From: Caenorhabditis remanei
Lineage: Eukaryota; Nematoda; Chromadorea; Rhabditida; Rhabditidae
Direction of reading: 5' to 3'
NCBI RefSeq assembly: GCF_010183535.1
Contig: NC_071330.1
Span: 9,839,717-9,903,716 of the forward strand
DNA length: 64,000 nucleotides
Below are positions 21,265 to 33,298 of the stretch, piece after piece (position 1 is the stretch's first letter; each line of letters opens with the position of its first letter). Below the pieces are notes generated by a model. The model had not been told where the DNA came from, made no database searches, and was given only the letters and a program-made list of their open reading frames with translations. Both the position numbers and the translations under genes were made by a program.

Positions 21265-23037
21265 TTATGAGCAAGCAAGAATGCGCCCGAGTTGATCCAT
21301 GGAAATAGTACAAGTACCATCCGAAACGACCATTCCAGAACGAGACGTGTGAATTCTCTTGTCTCCTCGTTTCACATAACACTTATCTTTATCCTGAAAA
21401 CGATGAAAAACAGTTAGAAACGTAGATTTCTATGTTACCTGGATAGCCATATCAATATGGGTACTTCTCAGTTGAGCTGTGAGATTTATTGGATTCACAG
21501 ACAATTTGATTGGCTTTGCTTCAATCGTGACATCGCCCGTTTGAGAATTACTCTTCAAAAGCATTCCATTGATGTGAACGACAAGAGTTCCGTCTGCATA
21601 TTTTTCGTACTGTGCCTTCTGCATCACCGTCTTACATTTCTCCATATTCTGAAATACCATAACCATTGTCTTTTTATTAGCGTCCCTCACATCAACTCCG
21701 ATATCAGATTCTCCGTACATCTGTTGAATAGTGTAATCCATGTTCTGAATCGGAAACTCTGGTTTCTCGAGAGCAATCGCCGATGGTCCCGATTCATTTG
21801 CTCCACTGAGAAGATATGCTTCTGATAAAGAATCCATACTAAACAGAATTCCTTCGGGACCCAAAACAGCTACTCGATCGTTTGAATTCACAAACTTGCA
21901 ATGCACGTGTTCTTTTCCGTGAACAATTTTGGCGTACTTGTGAAGAATACTGGATACAGATCCATTGGAGTTCACGTATGCCATGAAGTCTGTATTACAC
22001 ACAACACGAAAGCTACGATCCAAACAGAGTTCCACGATAACCCCAGCAGCCATAGAGATCATCAAAGTTCCTTCTTGAGAGCAAAGAAGCAACGGGTACT
22101 TCACGACTCCTTCATCATTCCGGATTCCACGAATTGGAACGGAGTTCATGGCAAACGGTAGCGGACTGACCAACTGGAATGGTCGCATGGCATTGTGGTT
22201 GTTGACTGGCGTCCCACCTACTAAGCAAGTAAAACGTAAGTGAAATGAAACAGCAACGTAAAATTTAAAGCATTTTTTCAGACGTGGACTTGAGAAAAAA
22301 CCGCATTTGGAGCAAAAACTTGAGAAAAATATTACGCATTGATTTCAAGAAAAATATAAAATCTGACCTGGTGAGCGATTGTTATCTCTTTTAGGCGTAC
22401 AATACTTGGACTTTCCGGATTTCAGGTTCTGGTGATTTTTCTTGTTATTGCTACCGTTGTTGTTATTGTTGTTGGTGTTCGGCTTTGCCCCAGAGAACGG
22501 AATATGGGCTGGTGGAGAATAGTCATTGAAGACAGGATCGTTAACTGTTGGGAGGCCGCTGGAATATTACAATTAAATGTGTTGGCACTAAACTAGCACC
22601 GGGTCTACAGATATAATAGATTTTGAGAGAAGTCTTTCAAATTAGTTAATTATGGTTTAAACAACGAAAGAATTTCTGCTGTGACGTTGTTTTTCAGTAT
22701 CCTCTAAATGATAAATTAAAAAATTAAACTAAATCAGCTGAATTTTTGAACATCGACTAATCTTCTGTTCTATAAGGCCGACCGGAAATGCGAAAATTTT
22801 CCAAGGCTGGAAACTTGAAAAGGGTTAAAAATTAAACATACGGTGGCAATTCAACGGACATCACTGCAAACGGTGCAGGTTTTGAGAAGGTGTTTGATTT
22901 GTTGGAATATGAAGTGGGTGCTTCAGGAGTTCCACGTTTCTGGACATTAGTCGGGTTGTCGCTGAGGACAAACCAATTTATTTACTAATCATATTATAGA
23001 AAAAAAAAACTTACCCCTTCTGGTTTCGCAAAGACAT
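21265..23037 (-). CDS. Unrecognised protein downstream of vps-50
   Basis: I do not recognise this family. Exons read from ATG 23037 (MSLRNQKG, just after TTCGCAG). They continue through DNPTNVQKRGTPEAPTSY and an asparagine-run linker (GAKPNTNNNNNNGSNNKK), then a long exon at 22188-21442 and a final exon ending GRILACS at 21265. Phases agree at every junction. The N-terminal 120 residues look disordered. The remaining part of about 300 residues is rich in short beta-like segments with repeated small motifs (EGTLMISMAAGVIVELCL, DGTLVVHINGMLL, SDGTCTISMDQLGR), suggesting a beta-repeat fold. No signal peptide or membrane segment is seen. It is 285 bp downstream of the vps-50 stop on the same strand, so the two could be co-transcribed. 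Confidence 0.8.
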
Positions 23038-23322
23038 TCCGGTGCACACTGCGAAGTAGTACTAATCTTCATCCTTCTTTTTGAAAAACGGCGACCACGT
23101 GGTGTTCGTGGTCATTCGACCTTTCGTTGATTTGGATTCACGTCGAAAGGGATGAGTTGGAAACGATAATTAAATGAATCATAATTAATACTTTGTGTTT
23201 TTATGGCTTGAAATATGACATAAGTTGAGATGGAGAATGAGAACATGAAAAGAGAATTTGAAGAAAATGCAAATAAATACTAAGAAAAAAATATTATGCA
23301 CATGAAATACTACAATTACAGT

Positions 23323-26300
23323 TCAATCTTTCAAAGCATCCAGTATTCGAAGTCTTGCCTTTTTGCTTACATGAGCAGCCGCTCCCAGAAGGGATGATAG
23401 TTGTTTCGAAGAATATTCCTAAAACTGGTATTGAAAACTGACCACGTAGAAACAAACTCACTGAATGGGTTTTAATCCATTGCTCTAATCCATTTTCCGG
23501 CAAATAGTAAGCTTTGATATAACTGTCGACAAAATTAGCATGTGGAATGGGCTTGATTCCACACAGTGGCTCTAACTTCAGAAGAATATTTTGGAAATCA
23601 AGTTGCATAAGTGCTCTTCCTTCCGTTGAGCATTTTCCACCATCACCGTACCCTTGCACAAGCGCTTTGAAGGAATAGTAGATGGCACGATTCCAGAAAA
23701 AGTTCTCCATTGATTCCGACAAACTCACTGAGCCATTTTCTTTGATTGAATTCAGTCTAATTGAAAATAGTTCGTAGTCCTGTATAAGGAGCTCTACATA
23801 TAAATTATGATCACTCTTCAGTTCTCCAATGTCCCATTTCACAGAAGAAACGTTTTCAACGAGACTTTTCAAACGGAGAGACCTAGAAGCGGACGCATCA
23901 ACAATAAGGACTTTAGCATCGCTTTGACAGGGAAGAACTTGTGAATAAAAAATGTCAAGTGACACGGAGAGCGAGTCTCGGACATCTTCCAAAAGCAAGG
24001 ATTCAATAACCGGACGGATGAGATCAAGTTGGCGAGCTACGAACTCTCTGTAACGCTTTTGAAGAGGTAGTATCGGGTCTAATGATGCAACTCACATGGA
24101 ATTAACAGCAATAATCCGTTCACAGGCACCATAAAGGTTATCGATAAACGCAATTTGAACAGCTGGCGATAAAGTTGGGTAGATCTTTCCGTCGTCGTCT
24201 TTTTGGAAAACTTTACGAAATGGTGAACTACCCTCACAGTTTTTTGAGAATTTCTTCGAAATTCCATCCAAACAAGAAACAAGTCTTGGAATTCTTCCTA
24301 TGAATTCAGCACCTTCTGATCCGAATATGTGACAAATCTGAAAACTCATATGTTTACTATTTACATGATTGGGGGTAGAACTAACTGATGCGAAGAAGAA
24401 TTCGTATAGATCAATAATAGCAGGTGCAGATTTGGCACAAAGCGTTGGAAGTAGTGCTGTCATTCTCAGATATCTTCCGAAAAATCTCAGTAAGTTCAAA
24501 GCAGTATTGCAGAGATTGGGAGTTGGTGCACCAACTGGTTCATCTAATGGATCTTCAGAAAAGCTTTCCTGCGATTTGAAGTTTTCGGGTGCAGAAGATG
24601 TAGAATAACTTCTCTCATCAGATGATTTCTGACTGTAAGAGGATTGAATTCGTGATCTTATCGCAGCTTGACAGAAAGGATTCTGCCAATCATTTTTAAT
24701 CAATTCGACTGAAGTTTCCAGATTGTTCTCAGCAGCTTCTTCTGTTTTATTCATATTGTTGAATTCCTGTCTTGATTCTTTCAAGAACTCAAAATCTTGT
24801 AAGTCGAAAATTGTGAATTGAAACGGAACAGGACAGAGTGTAAAAGATTCGTTTTCGATGAACATGTAGAGCTCTTCCATTCTTTCCATGTGATATCTTT
24901 CGAAGTAAATTTCGGTTCTCTTCTCGATTGATTCGCCGAGTTTCTGCTGATAACATGCAAAATATGTTTTTCCAATATTATTGAAACGATTGATTGAGTC
25001 AACGATATCCAATATATGTTCGAATTTCAAACTCACGAAATCCCTAGATTCAACAAGAACCAGTAGACGTTTAGTTGCAGAGAGGAACACATCTGCTCTT
25101 GAAGAGAGAAGGCTCTTATATATTTTTTGAGATGTTTCCGATGCCGATTCTGAGCTATGAAACTGTAGAATTTTATGGTACGCGTGAAAGCTTCTACACA
25201 ATACAAATCCCATCTCTCGAAAAGTTATTGAAGCTTGTTCCGAATCTAGCTTCAAACAAAGACTCGTGTACGTGGCATCTTCCTGTCGGTCAGATTCCCT
25301 CATTTTGTCTAATATTACAGCTGTTGTGGTTGTTTCGATAGCTTCAGTGAATGCAGCTAATAATTTTTGTGCCACGATATCAGATTTTTCAAGCATTTCA
25401 TATGCTGTAAAAAAACAACGATACTTCTCAGAGTCGAAAACCACCGCGATTGTGGATAATTGAGCTGCGAGTTCGGTCTCCAAAAGACAACTCATTTCTC
25501 TCAGTTTTGAAGAAACGTCACTGAAAAAAACCAATATTAAATAAAATTAAAAAGAAAACTATACGAACCTGACGCAAGTGAACTCAGAATATTCAGCTGC
25601 TCTGATTTGGGTTTCAATGAGCATCTGAATAGCTAAAGGAAAATTCCCTTCATTAATTGTCTCTCTAATATGATTTTCAGCTTCATAAAAGGACTTTATA
25701 GTCGTCAGTGTTGCTTTCAGAGTGTTCAACACATTCTTCTTCTTTTCGTTTGCAATCAATCCTAAACATGTTCGAGTTTGTTCAGTTGCGAGTGAGAGTG
25801 CCTTTCTAATACTCAAAATCTCTTCGATAACGTCGCCAACATCGTCTCGAATTTTTTCCATTTCTCCAACTTGTGCTGTATAAGACGAAGACTTTTGCAT
25901 GATGAGGGTAGAAATTTGTTTTGAAACGACTGTATGCTGAGACTTCAGTCGAAACCTCTCTCGTTGAATATCTTCGTAACACATCTCGATATCACACAGC
26001 TTCTGGAAAACAGCGAATTCAAATTTAGCTCAACATGATCACGAACCTTCAGTTCATAGTCGATCGCGTCGAATTCATTGTTATCTATAAAATAAGCAGC
26101 ATCAATTGAATTGATAATTTCTTCTTCTTCTGATACTTTCGCTTTAATTAGTCTTTTCGGTGATGAATTTTGTGAACTTGAATTGAGAGGAGCTATCGGT
26201 TCATCTGTTTCGTCGGAAGTAGATGGAGCATCATACGAGCTACCAACTCTATCACTCATATTGTCTAACATCACCTGAAAATGAAAAGGTTGTAAAAGGA

Positions 26301-26395
26301 GTGAGAAGGTCTCTCACTTTCACATCGTTATCTGATGAAAATTGTTCTCCTATTTGGTTGACTCTCTTCGCTATTTGCTCCTTGAATCGTTCCAT
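23323..26395 (-). CDS. vps-50: VPS50/syndetin, EARP complex subunit
   Basis: Syndetin replaces VPS54 in the EARP tethering complex (with VPS51-53) at recycling endosomes. In worms it acts in dense-core vesicle maturation. Exon 1 starts at ATG 26395 (MERFKEQIAKRVNQIGEQF) and joins at GTGAGAG/TTTTCAG to VMLDNMSDRVGSSYD. The coiled-coil VPS54-N-type region (about 25560-26040) includes QRERFRLKSQHTVVSKQIST. The long middle exon spans 24092-25534 and the C-terminal syndetin domain starts near 23998. I place the last exon at about 23323-23418. It reads EYSSKQLSSLLGAAAHVSKK and ARLRILDALKD, the C-terminal syndetin motif. Reading through the small intron before it gives a false cysteine-rich tail. 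The product is about 900 residues, normal for the family. Confidence 0.92.
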
Positions 26396-27586
26396 TTCTA
26401 TTCGGTTTCAGCTATGAACTGAAATATGAAGCGATTGATTTACAGTACTTCAAAGGAGCATCGAGTTGTCAGAACAAAATATCTGGAAGCGAAATCATGT
26501 GTAACCATATCGCTCATCTTTTTAATATTTTCCCATGTATCCATACTCTTTTCGAAGAGTTGCTTTATGCTTTATTTTTACGTTCATCAAATTACCTGCA
26601 GTAATAATGAAAAAAACATTGGATACATGATATCGAGTAAATCCTCGAAAAGTGTGCCAGGGTTGCGTTTTCTTGCAATGTGCGCACGCCCTCGCGGCAT
26701 TGAGAGCACAGCGACATTTTTCAAATAATCATTTTTATTGGTTTTCGACGGTAATTTCATAACTCTCGTACTTATCTAATCGCTCTCTCTCTTTCTCTCT
26801 ATTTGTATTGTTTTGATGATGAAACTTCGAACTAAACAGTTACTCTGGAATGAAAAAAAAAAACACTGATCTTGAATCCGGCCTAAAAATTATTTTCCGG
26901 TCAAAATACTTATTTCACAACTTCTAAATAGAAAAAAAATATCAGCTGCTTCTGAGCAATATGGGAGATAGAAGTATTCGAACTCTTAAACGTACATCTA
27001 GCGGAACCGTTATTTTTTATTTTCCACTGTGATGATTGTTTCCATATAAGACGAGTTTTTCAATTAGAATAAAAGCCGTAGTTTATCACTTTGTTACAAG
27101 AGTTATACTTGAAATCATTCGATACTATTGTATTCTCTATTCTTCTGCCATTGTTTTCTCTATTTAATGTGACGATTTTTCCGAGCTAATTAGCCTACTC
27201 ATCCGGCAACCAGCTGTTGTGCACTCATATTGATCGATACATCTCTCTTCATAACCATTCCTCCCCTTTTCCATACGCACTAGTTGTATGGACCGTGCGA
27301 AATGGTCGCTGGCTGTAATCGGATAGTGAAACAATGTCCAGAGAAAATTCTCGTCCTATGTCAATCAATTTTGTCATATTATCGATCATTTTTGTTGTTC
27401 TTCTTCTTTATCAGTTCATATATGCACTCTTTGACACATCGTGGCATTTTGTTTTGCATATTCTGTGTCGTGTTCCTACTTACTCTTAGTATTATTTTTA
27501 CAGAGTGTAGCTGTGTACAATCGGCTTAGAGGATTTTCCTCACCCCCTTGACACCATCAAATCTAAGGCCAACGCCAAGAAACATC
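26396..27586. other. Divergent promoter region between vps-50 and cey-4
   Basis: No exons are recognised. It is AT-rich with a CT-rich run (26780-26810) and would contain the promoters for vps-50 (minus) and cey-4 (plus). One open frame at 26426-26728 has no homology I recognise and is probably spurious. Confidence 0.55.
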
Positions 27587-28546
27587 ATGTCGACTGAACA
27601 AGCTAACGGAAAAACTGTTGAGGAGAAGAAAGACAAAGGTACTAAAACTGATAGGTTTGTATTTATAGTTCCTTTTTTCCAGTTGCCGAGGTGTCCGAGA
27701 AATTGGACAACCTCGCCGTCGACAACACCAACGAGGCGAACGAGAATGGACCAGCCCGTCGCGGTGGACGCGGATTCCGTGGTCGTGGTCGCGGCCGCGG
27801 TCGTGGAGGACGCACCGCCACTACAAGATTCCAACCAAGACCACCATATGATGAGCAGGTTAAACAAATTGAAGAGGATTTGAAGTCAAAGAAGGTTCTC
27901 GAGAAGGGAGTTAACGGAATCGTCAAGTGGTTCTCAGTTCGTGGACGTTACGGATTCGTTGCCCGCGCCAGTGATGAAAAAGAAGACTTCTTTGTTCATC
28001 AGACAGCTATTGCAAAATCGAGCACTATCAAGTATTATCTCCGTACTCTTGATGACGAAGAGCCTGTTGTCTTCGACATCGTTGAAGGACGTAAGGGCCC
28101 GGAAGCTGCAAATGTGACCGGACCAGACGGGGAGAACGTTCGTGGATCGAGATACGCTCGTTCCTTGCTCACTCGCTTTGGAGGTCAACGCCGTGGCGGT
28201 GCGAGAGCTTCTGGAGGACGCAAACCACGTGAAGCTTCTGGTGACGACAAGGAAAAGCCAGATGCTCCGGAGGAGAGGTTTTTAAATCACTTTTATTTTC
28301 CTTATTCAATAGTAATTTTGCAGTGGAGACGGAGAGACTCGTGGAAAACGTCGTCCACGTCGTGCCCGCGGAAAGCTCCAACCAGACGCGGAGATCGGTG
28401 AGAAGTCACAAGAGAAAGGAAACGGCGACGGTGCTCCAGTTGTTGAAGGAGAAAAGAAAGTTCGTCGTCGTCGTAACATCAAGGGAAAGAAAGAGGCAGG
28501 AGAGGCAACAGAGCAGAATCAAGAAGCTGCCCCAACTAAGGCCTAG
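27587..28546 (+). CDS. cey-4: Y-box/cold-shock RNA-binding protein
   Basis: Cold-shock-domain protein that binds mRNA and supports translation and stability. Three exons in phase: 27587-27638 ([17 protein letters not shown]), 27683-28277 and 28324-28546. After an acidic N-terminus comes an RG-rich block ([19 protein letters not shown]), then the cold-shock domain (about residues 95-175). That domain has the RNP1-like core [17 protein letters not shown] and the RNP2-like DFFVHQTAI. The tail carries alternating basic/acidic arginine-rich islands ([25 protein letters not shown]), as in metazoan Y-box proteins. The RG block before the domain fits CEY-4 best among the worm paralogues, and its convergent neighbour oxi-1 agrees. 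The exon base composition is GC-richer than the surroundings, consistent with high expression. Confidence 0.93.
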
Positions 28547-28849
28547 GCCGAATTGTTGACCTACCATCAACTTTTGTTATCTAATTAAACTTTTTTGATT
28601 TTGTCCTTTCGACGAATTTTTTTTGCGTTGTCCTTCAGACAGCCATGTCTGTCTCTGATATTGTTCTGCATGTAGGTCTTCAAGATTTATTTGAGAGCAT
28701 GTTTTTTATTAAGTAAAACTTCCACTTGAAAAATGTACAATGTATTCAACAACCCGTGATCACAATGGGGAAATAGTGCACCAAAAAAATAATTATTAAC
28801 GAGTAAACGAAATTATGAATGGTGACAAATATATTTATAAATTATACAA
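28547..28849. other. Convergent 3' intergenic region, cey-4 / oxi-1
   Basis: The 3' UTR space of two convergent genes. It contains an AATTAAA variant near 28584 that could serve cey-4. No other feature is seen. Confidence 0.5.
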
Positions 28850-31800
28850 TTAGGACAACTCGAACCCGGTTCCTGCGTGAATCGCATAACGAAGCTTTTC
28901 GAGTAAAAGGGACTTTTTGTTGTAATTCGGCAATTTTAGTAAATTAAAACAAGTGGAAGCAGTGGGTAGTCGAGATGCAGCAGTTCCCTTCCGCAATGCA
29001 AGAAACCCGCGCACAACGCTGCCGAGTGTATCTCCTTGATCCTGATCATCGGAGACTTCAACGCATCGAATCGAAAAAGGTGGCTCAAGATAAGAAAAAC
29101 CAAGAACGGGCGGCCTAGAGCAAGATGTGACAAACTTCAAAAAAAGTTTTCTTTCTTCGGAGGTGAATTTGTTTTCGAGAATGTCCCAAAGCCATTTGAT
29201 TAATCTATGATTTCCGTGGAATCCACCGAAATACTGCACATTTCGCTTTAGATCAGACAGATCAATGTCACTGTAAACTTATGTTGCATATTTACAAATT
29301 AATGTAACTTACGAGTTCACTCCACTGATCAAACATTGCAAGTCGTTTGGAGCAAAAAGAGAGAGCCATGAAGGTTGAAGAATTGACTGCATACCGCTGA
29401 CAAAAGCTTTGCACTGTTCTTGAGTTCGTCGGAACACACGATGGTGAGCCATTCGATGAACGTAATCGATTCTGTATACTGTAAACAGGTCTGAACTGTT
29501 TACTCTACTTACTTGTTCTCGTTTGTCACTGCAATAGTTCGTCCACTTGGAACCAAGTCGACAGTGGATATTTTGTCCATGAAATCTTCATCAACGGAAA
29601 AAGTAAGCGAAAGGTCTACCATATCACCTTCGTATCTTTTTACAAATGTCAAACTTCGGTATAATTCAGGATCAAGTTGACTCAGCTCGTCAAATGCACA
29701 TAATCGATGACAACCGAGAACAGCAGCAAGAAGAACTGGAGCTAGTTGGACATCAACAACGATTCCTTCGTAAACTGCTTTCCCAAGCATTCTGCCCACA
29801 AACGTAAAAAGTGCCAGGTGGTCATCGTGGAGCGAAGAAGTTGGAGAAGGATACAGAACTCCTGAATATTATGAAATTGTTTTCAACTTTTTGTTTCTTT
29901 CTGACCTGTAGAAGTGGTGGAAAACAAGTTGAGTTGCGGATCAAAAACTTTCTTCAGTGTTAATTCCAGAAATTCCTTGAAAACTCCATCTTGGTCGATT
30001 CCGGCTTCATCAAGTCCTTGTTCATTCACAAATTTAACTCGGATTGTTGATTTCAATGCAGGAATAGTTAGCTTCGATAAGTGATTGAACCCATCTTCAA
30101 TTATTCGATTTCTTTGAACTGTGATCCACGTTTGCATTTGAGAATCATTTATACTCGAAGCAACTCCATTCTTATCATCTTGAACTTGGCGACGGAAAAG
30201 AAGCATCCGATCCTTAATAGGAACTAGATGGGCCATTTTTCGCATCATCAAAATTCCTTTTCCAGATTTTTTTTCATACTCAATTGTTACAGATGAAGGT
30301 TTCACTTCTCTGAAACAAGAATTCCCAAAGTTTATCGAATAATATTGGACCAACTCACGAGATCAACCAGAACCTGGGATCATTAGTAAAAGATCTTCGA
30401 CTATCTCTTTCGTAAAGAATTGTGAGAAGTGAGTGCATACTCTGGAAAAGCCCAATACTATTTGATGTTGTTTCATCTGTAAACACTACAGTTTATAAAA
30501 ATAGTATAGAGAACAAATTTTCCTACCGACAGCTCCACTCCAAATCGCACGAAAGCAGAACACATTTACATATTTACAAATTGATTCGAGTTCTTTATTG
30601 GAGAATGGAGTTCCTTTTTCAAATATTTCCTCCTCGTCGAGAATTCTGGAAGGAAAAGTATAAAATCATGTAATGGGGTTAATCACGTCCGAAAAAAAAA
30701 ACGTTTTTCCGGACATGAGTAGCCCCATAAAAATCAAACTTACGAAATGATAGCAGATGCACAATCAACAAACAAACGAAGAGTAGCCGTGTGTGGAGAC
30801 GTGGGTCTCTTCAACGATAGTAGTGACGCAGATACCTAAAGATATCATAATACTAATCGTTAATTATACAATTTTTATTACCGGCCCGAACTGTTCAGCG
30901 TTAGAAGAGTTAAATAATAATCCACTTGAACTTCCATACTTCTCTCCCCATTCTTTTAAGTATAACCATAACTGCTTCAGTAACTGATCATCTCGACATA
31001 ATCCTGATACGATTTCTCCTTTCATATGAACCATTGTACTTAATGCTGTCATATACACTTGACACACTATTGCGATGAGATTAGGTGGTGGTTCACATTC
31101 TGATTTCGAAGATGTCACAGAATCAATTGTTCCACCAAGCTTGCGCCACAACTCTGAAGAAAAAGTTGGCATTTATTAATCTGAAACAAAACTTACTGCT
31201 GAAAGCAGCACTAATATCTTTTTGATTTTTCGAAACCGATTGACTGTCGCATGACGAACATGGTGAAAGAGTCTTATTTTCCATAATTTTCCCGAAAAGA
31301 CATTTTACAACTCGTGAGCTCCACAGCATTTTTAATTGATATAGGACGTTCCGGAGAGCTCCTTCTGTTCGCTTGTCTATTGGAAGAAGATAATGACCGA
31401 AGACAGGATGCCAATACTGAAGACTTGTTTTCGCTTCCCCGTGTTTTACTGTAAGTTCAGTGCATCTTGAGAGTGATGTTCCAACCGCCCAAGTCCATTC
31501 GTATATCTTCGATTGTAGTGTTTGATCATCAATATAAGCAAAATGAACTAGATTTGCCAGTAGATTAATCAGAAGTCGAACATCCATTCCCGATTCGATT
31601 TCTTCTTGATTAATTCTCAACCAGCAAAGTGTCTTTTCGAACAATTGTGAACTTTTGATTTGCTCGATATTCTGTTGATTCAGATGAAGAAGAAGTGCTG
31701 GACATGTTAACACCTTCAGAACACATATTGAAAATAGTTCCGGTGTTTCAGGACTATTCGTCTTCAAAGGTCTGTAGAGTATTGAAAACTGAGCATTCAC

Positions 31801-32627
31801 TGTTTCCACATTGATGATAGGTTTGTGGCCATTGACAGCTACGAACAGTGAACTCTGAAAAAGAAAAAGGAAATAACATCTAAATCTTGCAACTCACTGC
31901 CAACTGCTCATAATTCTTCTGTTCATAGAAAATGCTCATCATTTTCACGCATAAACCGTTTAACACGGGGTGAACTTGAGTTGCGTTCCGAACTAATGGC
32001 CATGTTGAACTCGAAGAAAAAACGATAACAAAATGAATAAGACACTGCCAATGTTTCAATTCTGCTGCTTTCTCTGAATTAATAGAACTCAGGATCGAGG
32101 GAATTTGAGAGAAAATCGAAGTTATCAAGTTAGTTGCTTCTTTTATGGTGTCTTTGCTGAGAAAAGCAGCTACGAAACTGATATCCTTTGACGTAGAATC
32201 AATCGAAATAATTATATGACGACAGATATTGCAGAGAAGCTGAAGTTTTTTATTAGAACGCTGGATTTTACAGTATTAAAACCTTTGTATCTTTCTGTGT
32301 TTTTGCTGATTCTATCACTTTCGGAGCCTTTGCGAGCATTTCAGTCACAGTAAGAAGAGTTTTGTTGTTCTTCTCAAGATTTTCAAAGTCATTGAAGAAG
32401 TTTGGTCGGAAAAATCTGTAATTACGAACTCCAATTCCGTTTCTACTTGCTACACTTAAATTCTTTATTCAAAGTACTAACTTAAATTTGCCTTGATATT
32501 TTTTGCGTATCAGATATCCTCGTATATATGGTTCCAGCTTCTCCGCCAACTCCACTCTTCTTCTCTGTGTCTCCTCCCCTTCACGTTCTCTCGCATTCTT
32601 CTCGAGAGTACGTAAAATGTTATCCAT
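28850..32627 (-). CDS. oxi-1: OXI-1, UBE3B-type HECT E3 ubiquitin ligase
   Basis: HECT-domain E3 of the UBE3B group, acting by a ubiquitin thioester. The start at ATG 32627 ([16 protein letters not shown]) leads into an IQ motif ([19 protein letters not shown], about 32490-32550). IQ motifs are typical of UBE3B and bind calmodulin. About 10 exons follow with alpha-helical repeats. The HECT domain begins near 30350 ([20 protein letters not shown]) and includes [14 protein letters not shown] and [20 protein letters not shown]. It ends with the C-lobe catalytic cysteine in [16 protein letters not shown] (about 28940). The C-terminus is GTGFELS. A short upstream ORF lies in the leader (32649-32666). 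One intron carries a 56-bp hairpin MITE (30673-30728). It lies 229 bp downstream of the TMIE gene on the same strand. Confidence 0.92.
30673..30728. repeat. Short hairpin MITE, copy 4 (oxi-1 intron)
   Basis: A 56-bp foldback: ATGGGGTTAATCACGTCCG at the left pairs with CGGACATGAGTAGCCCCAT at the right around an A-run/CGTTTTT centre. It shares both termini with the other family members and lies fully inside an oxi-1 intron. Confidence 0.85.
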
Positions 32628-32648
32628 ACTTTACACGTGTCCTTTTAC

Positions 32649-32666
32649 CTATCTTCGCAGTTCCAT
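32649..32666 (-). promoter_or_regulatory. Upstream ORF in the oxi-1 leader
   Basis: ATG GAA CTG CGA AGA TAG, five codons plus stop, ending 22 nt before the oxi-1 ATG. A TTACAG acceptor ends one base before this ATG. If that acceptor is the trans-splice site, the uORF start would be the first AUG of the mRNA, though very close to the cap for efficient use. Confidence 0.4.
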
Positions 32667-32856
32667 ACTGTAATGGCTTCAATTTTCAATCATACAACTG
32701 ACAGTCTACACAACTAGAACTACTATCTACCAAACAGTAGTTGAAAATCGGAATAATTAACCGAATGTTAAAGATGATCAGTACAATTGAAACATCTAAT
32801 GAATGTGTTAAATATAAATGTTCATTCATTCATATTACAGGGATAGATACAATTAT

Positions 32857-33298
32857 TCAAACTTGTGATTGAAGTCGTGATCCAGTGTGACGAGAGCTGC
32901 TCGTGCTCGCTCCACCCCCGCCTCCCGATGGCATACTATTCATTACTATGGCTTGAGCACGTTCATCATCTGACACATTAGTGAATTACTGGATTCGAAA
33001 AGTGGAAAAACTCACTATGTGCATTCCCGTCAGTTGACGTTTTGTTGCTTTTCCTTAATTTTCTTTTCGCTGCGATCAAGTCGATCTGCCGTTTGGTACG
33101 AGGAATTCTGATTCTCATGAAACAGCATACGATAACAACTAAAGGTAAACAAGTTAATGTATATAAAGATAGTTAAAACTCACTCATAATCAGCAAAACT
33201 CCTCCAACCAAAGCAATTAGCATCCATAACCGTAATCCAGGCGCCACAAACTGATCAAGAGCTGATAAGTGATTCACTTCATCACTTCCAGAAGGCAT
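32857..33298 (-). CDS. tmie-1: TMIE orthologue, mechanotransduction-channel subunit
   Basis: TMIE is a single-pass subunit of the TMC mechanotransduction complex in vertebrate hair cells and in worms. Three exons, 33298-33184, 33138-33016 and 32969-32857, sum to 351 nt and encode 116 residues, with all phases matching. The short N-terminus (MPSGSDEVNHLSALDQFVAP) leads to GLRLWMLIALVGGVLLIM, the transmembrane helix. It is followed by VIVCCFMRIRIPRTKRQIDL. The signature LRLW...CC...RIPRTK matches vertebrate TMIE (LRLWQ...CC...CRIPRTRKE), and the paired cysteines at the membrane edge are candidate palmitoylation sites. A lysine-rich stretch and a Gly/Ser tail follow. Each exon is too short to stand out as an open frame, so the gene is easily missed. 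It lies 229 bp upstream of oxi-1 on the same strand. The symbol is from memory of the worm name. Confidence 0.9.

Noticed and set aside
26426..26728. 100-codon plus-strand frame upstream of vps-50
   Set aside because: No recognisable motif or splice context, and it lies in the divergent promoter of vps-50 and cey-4.
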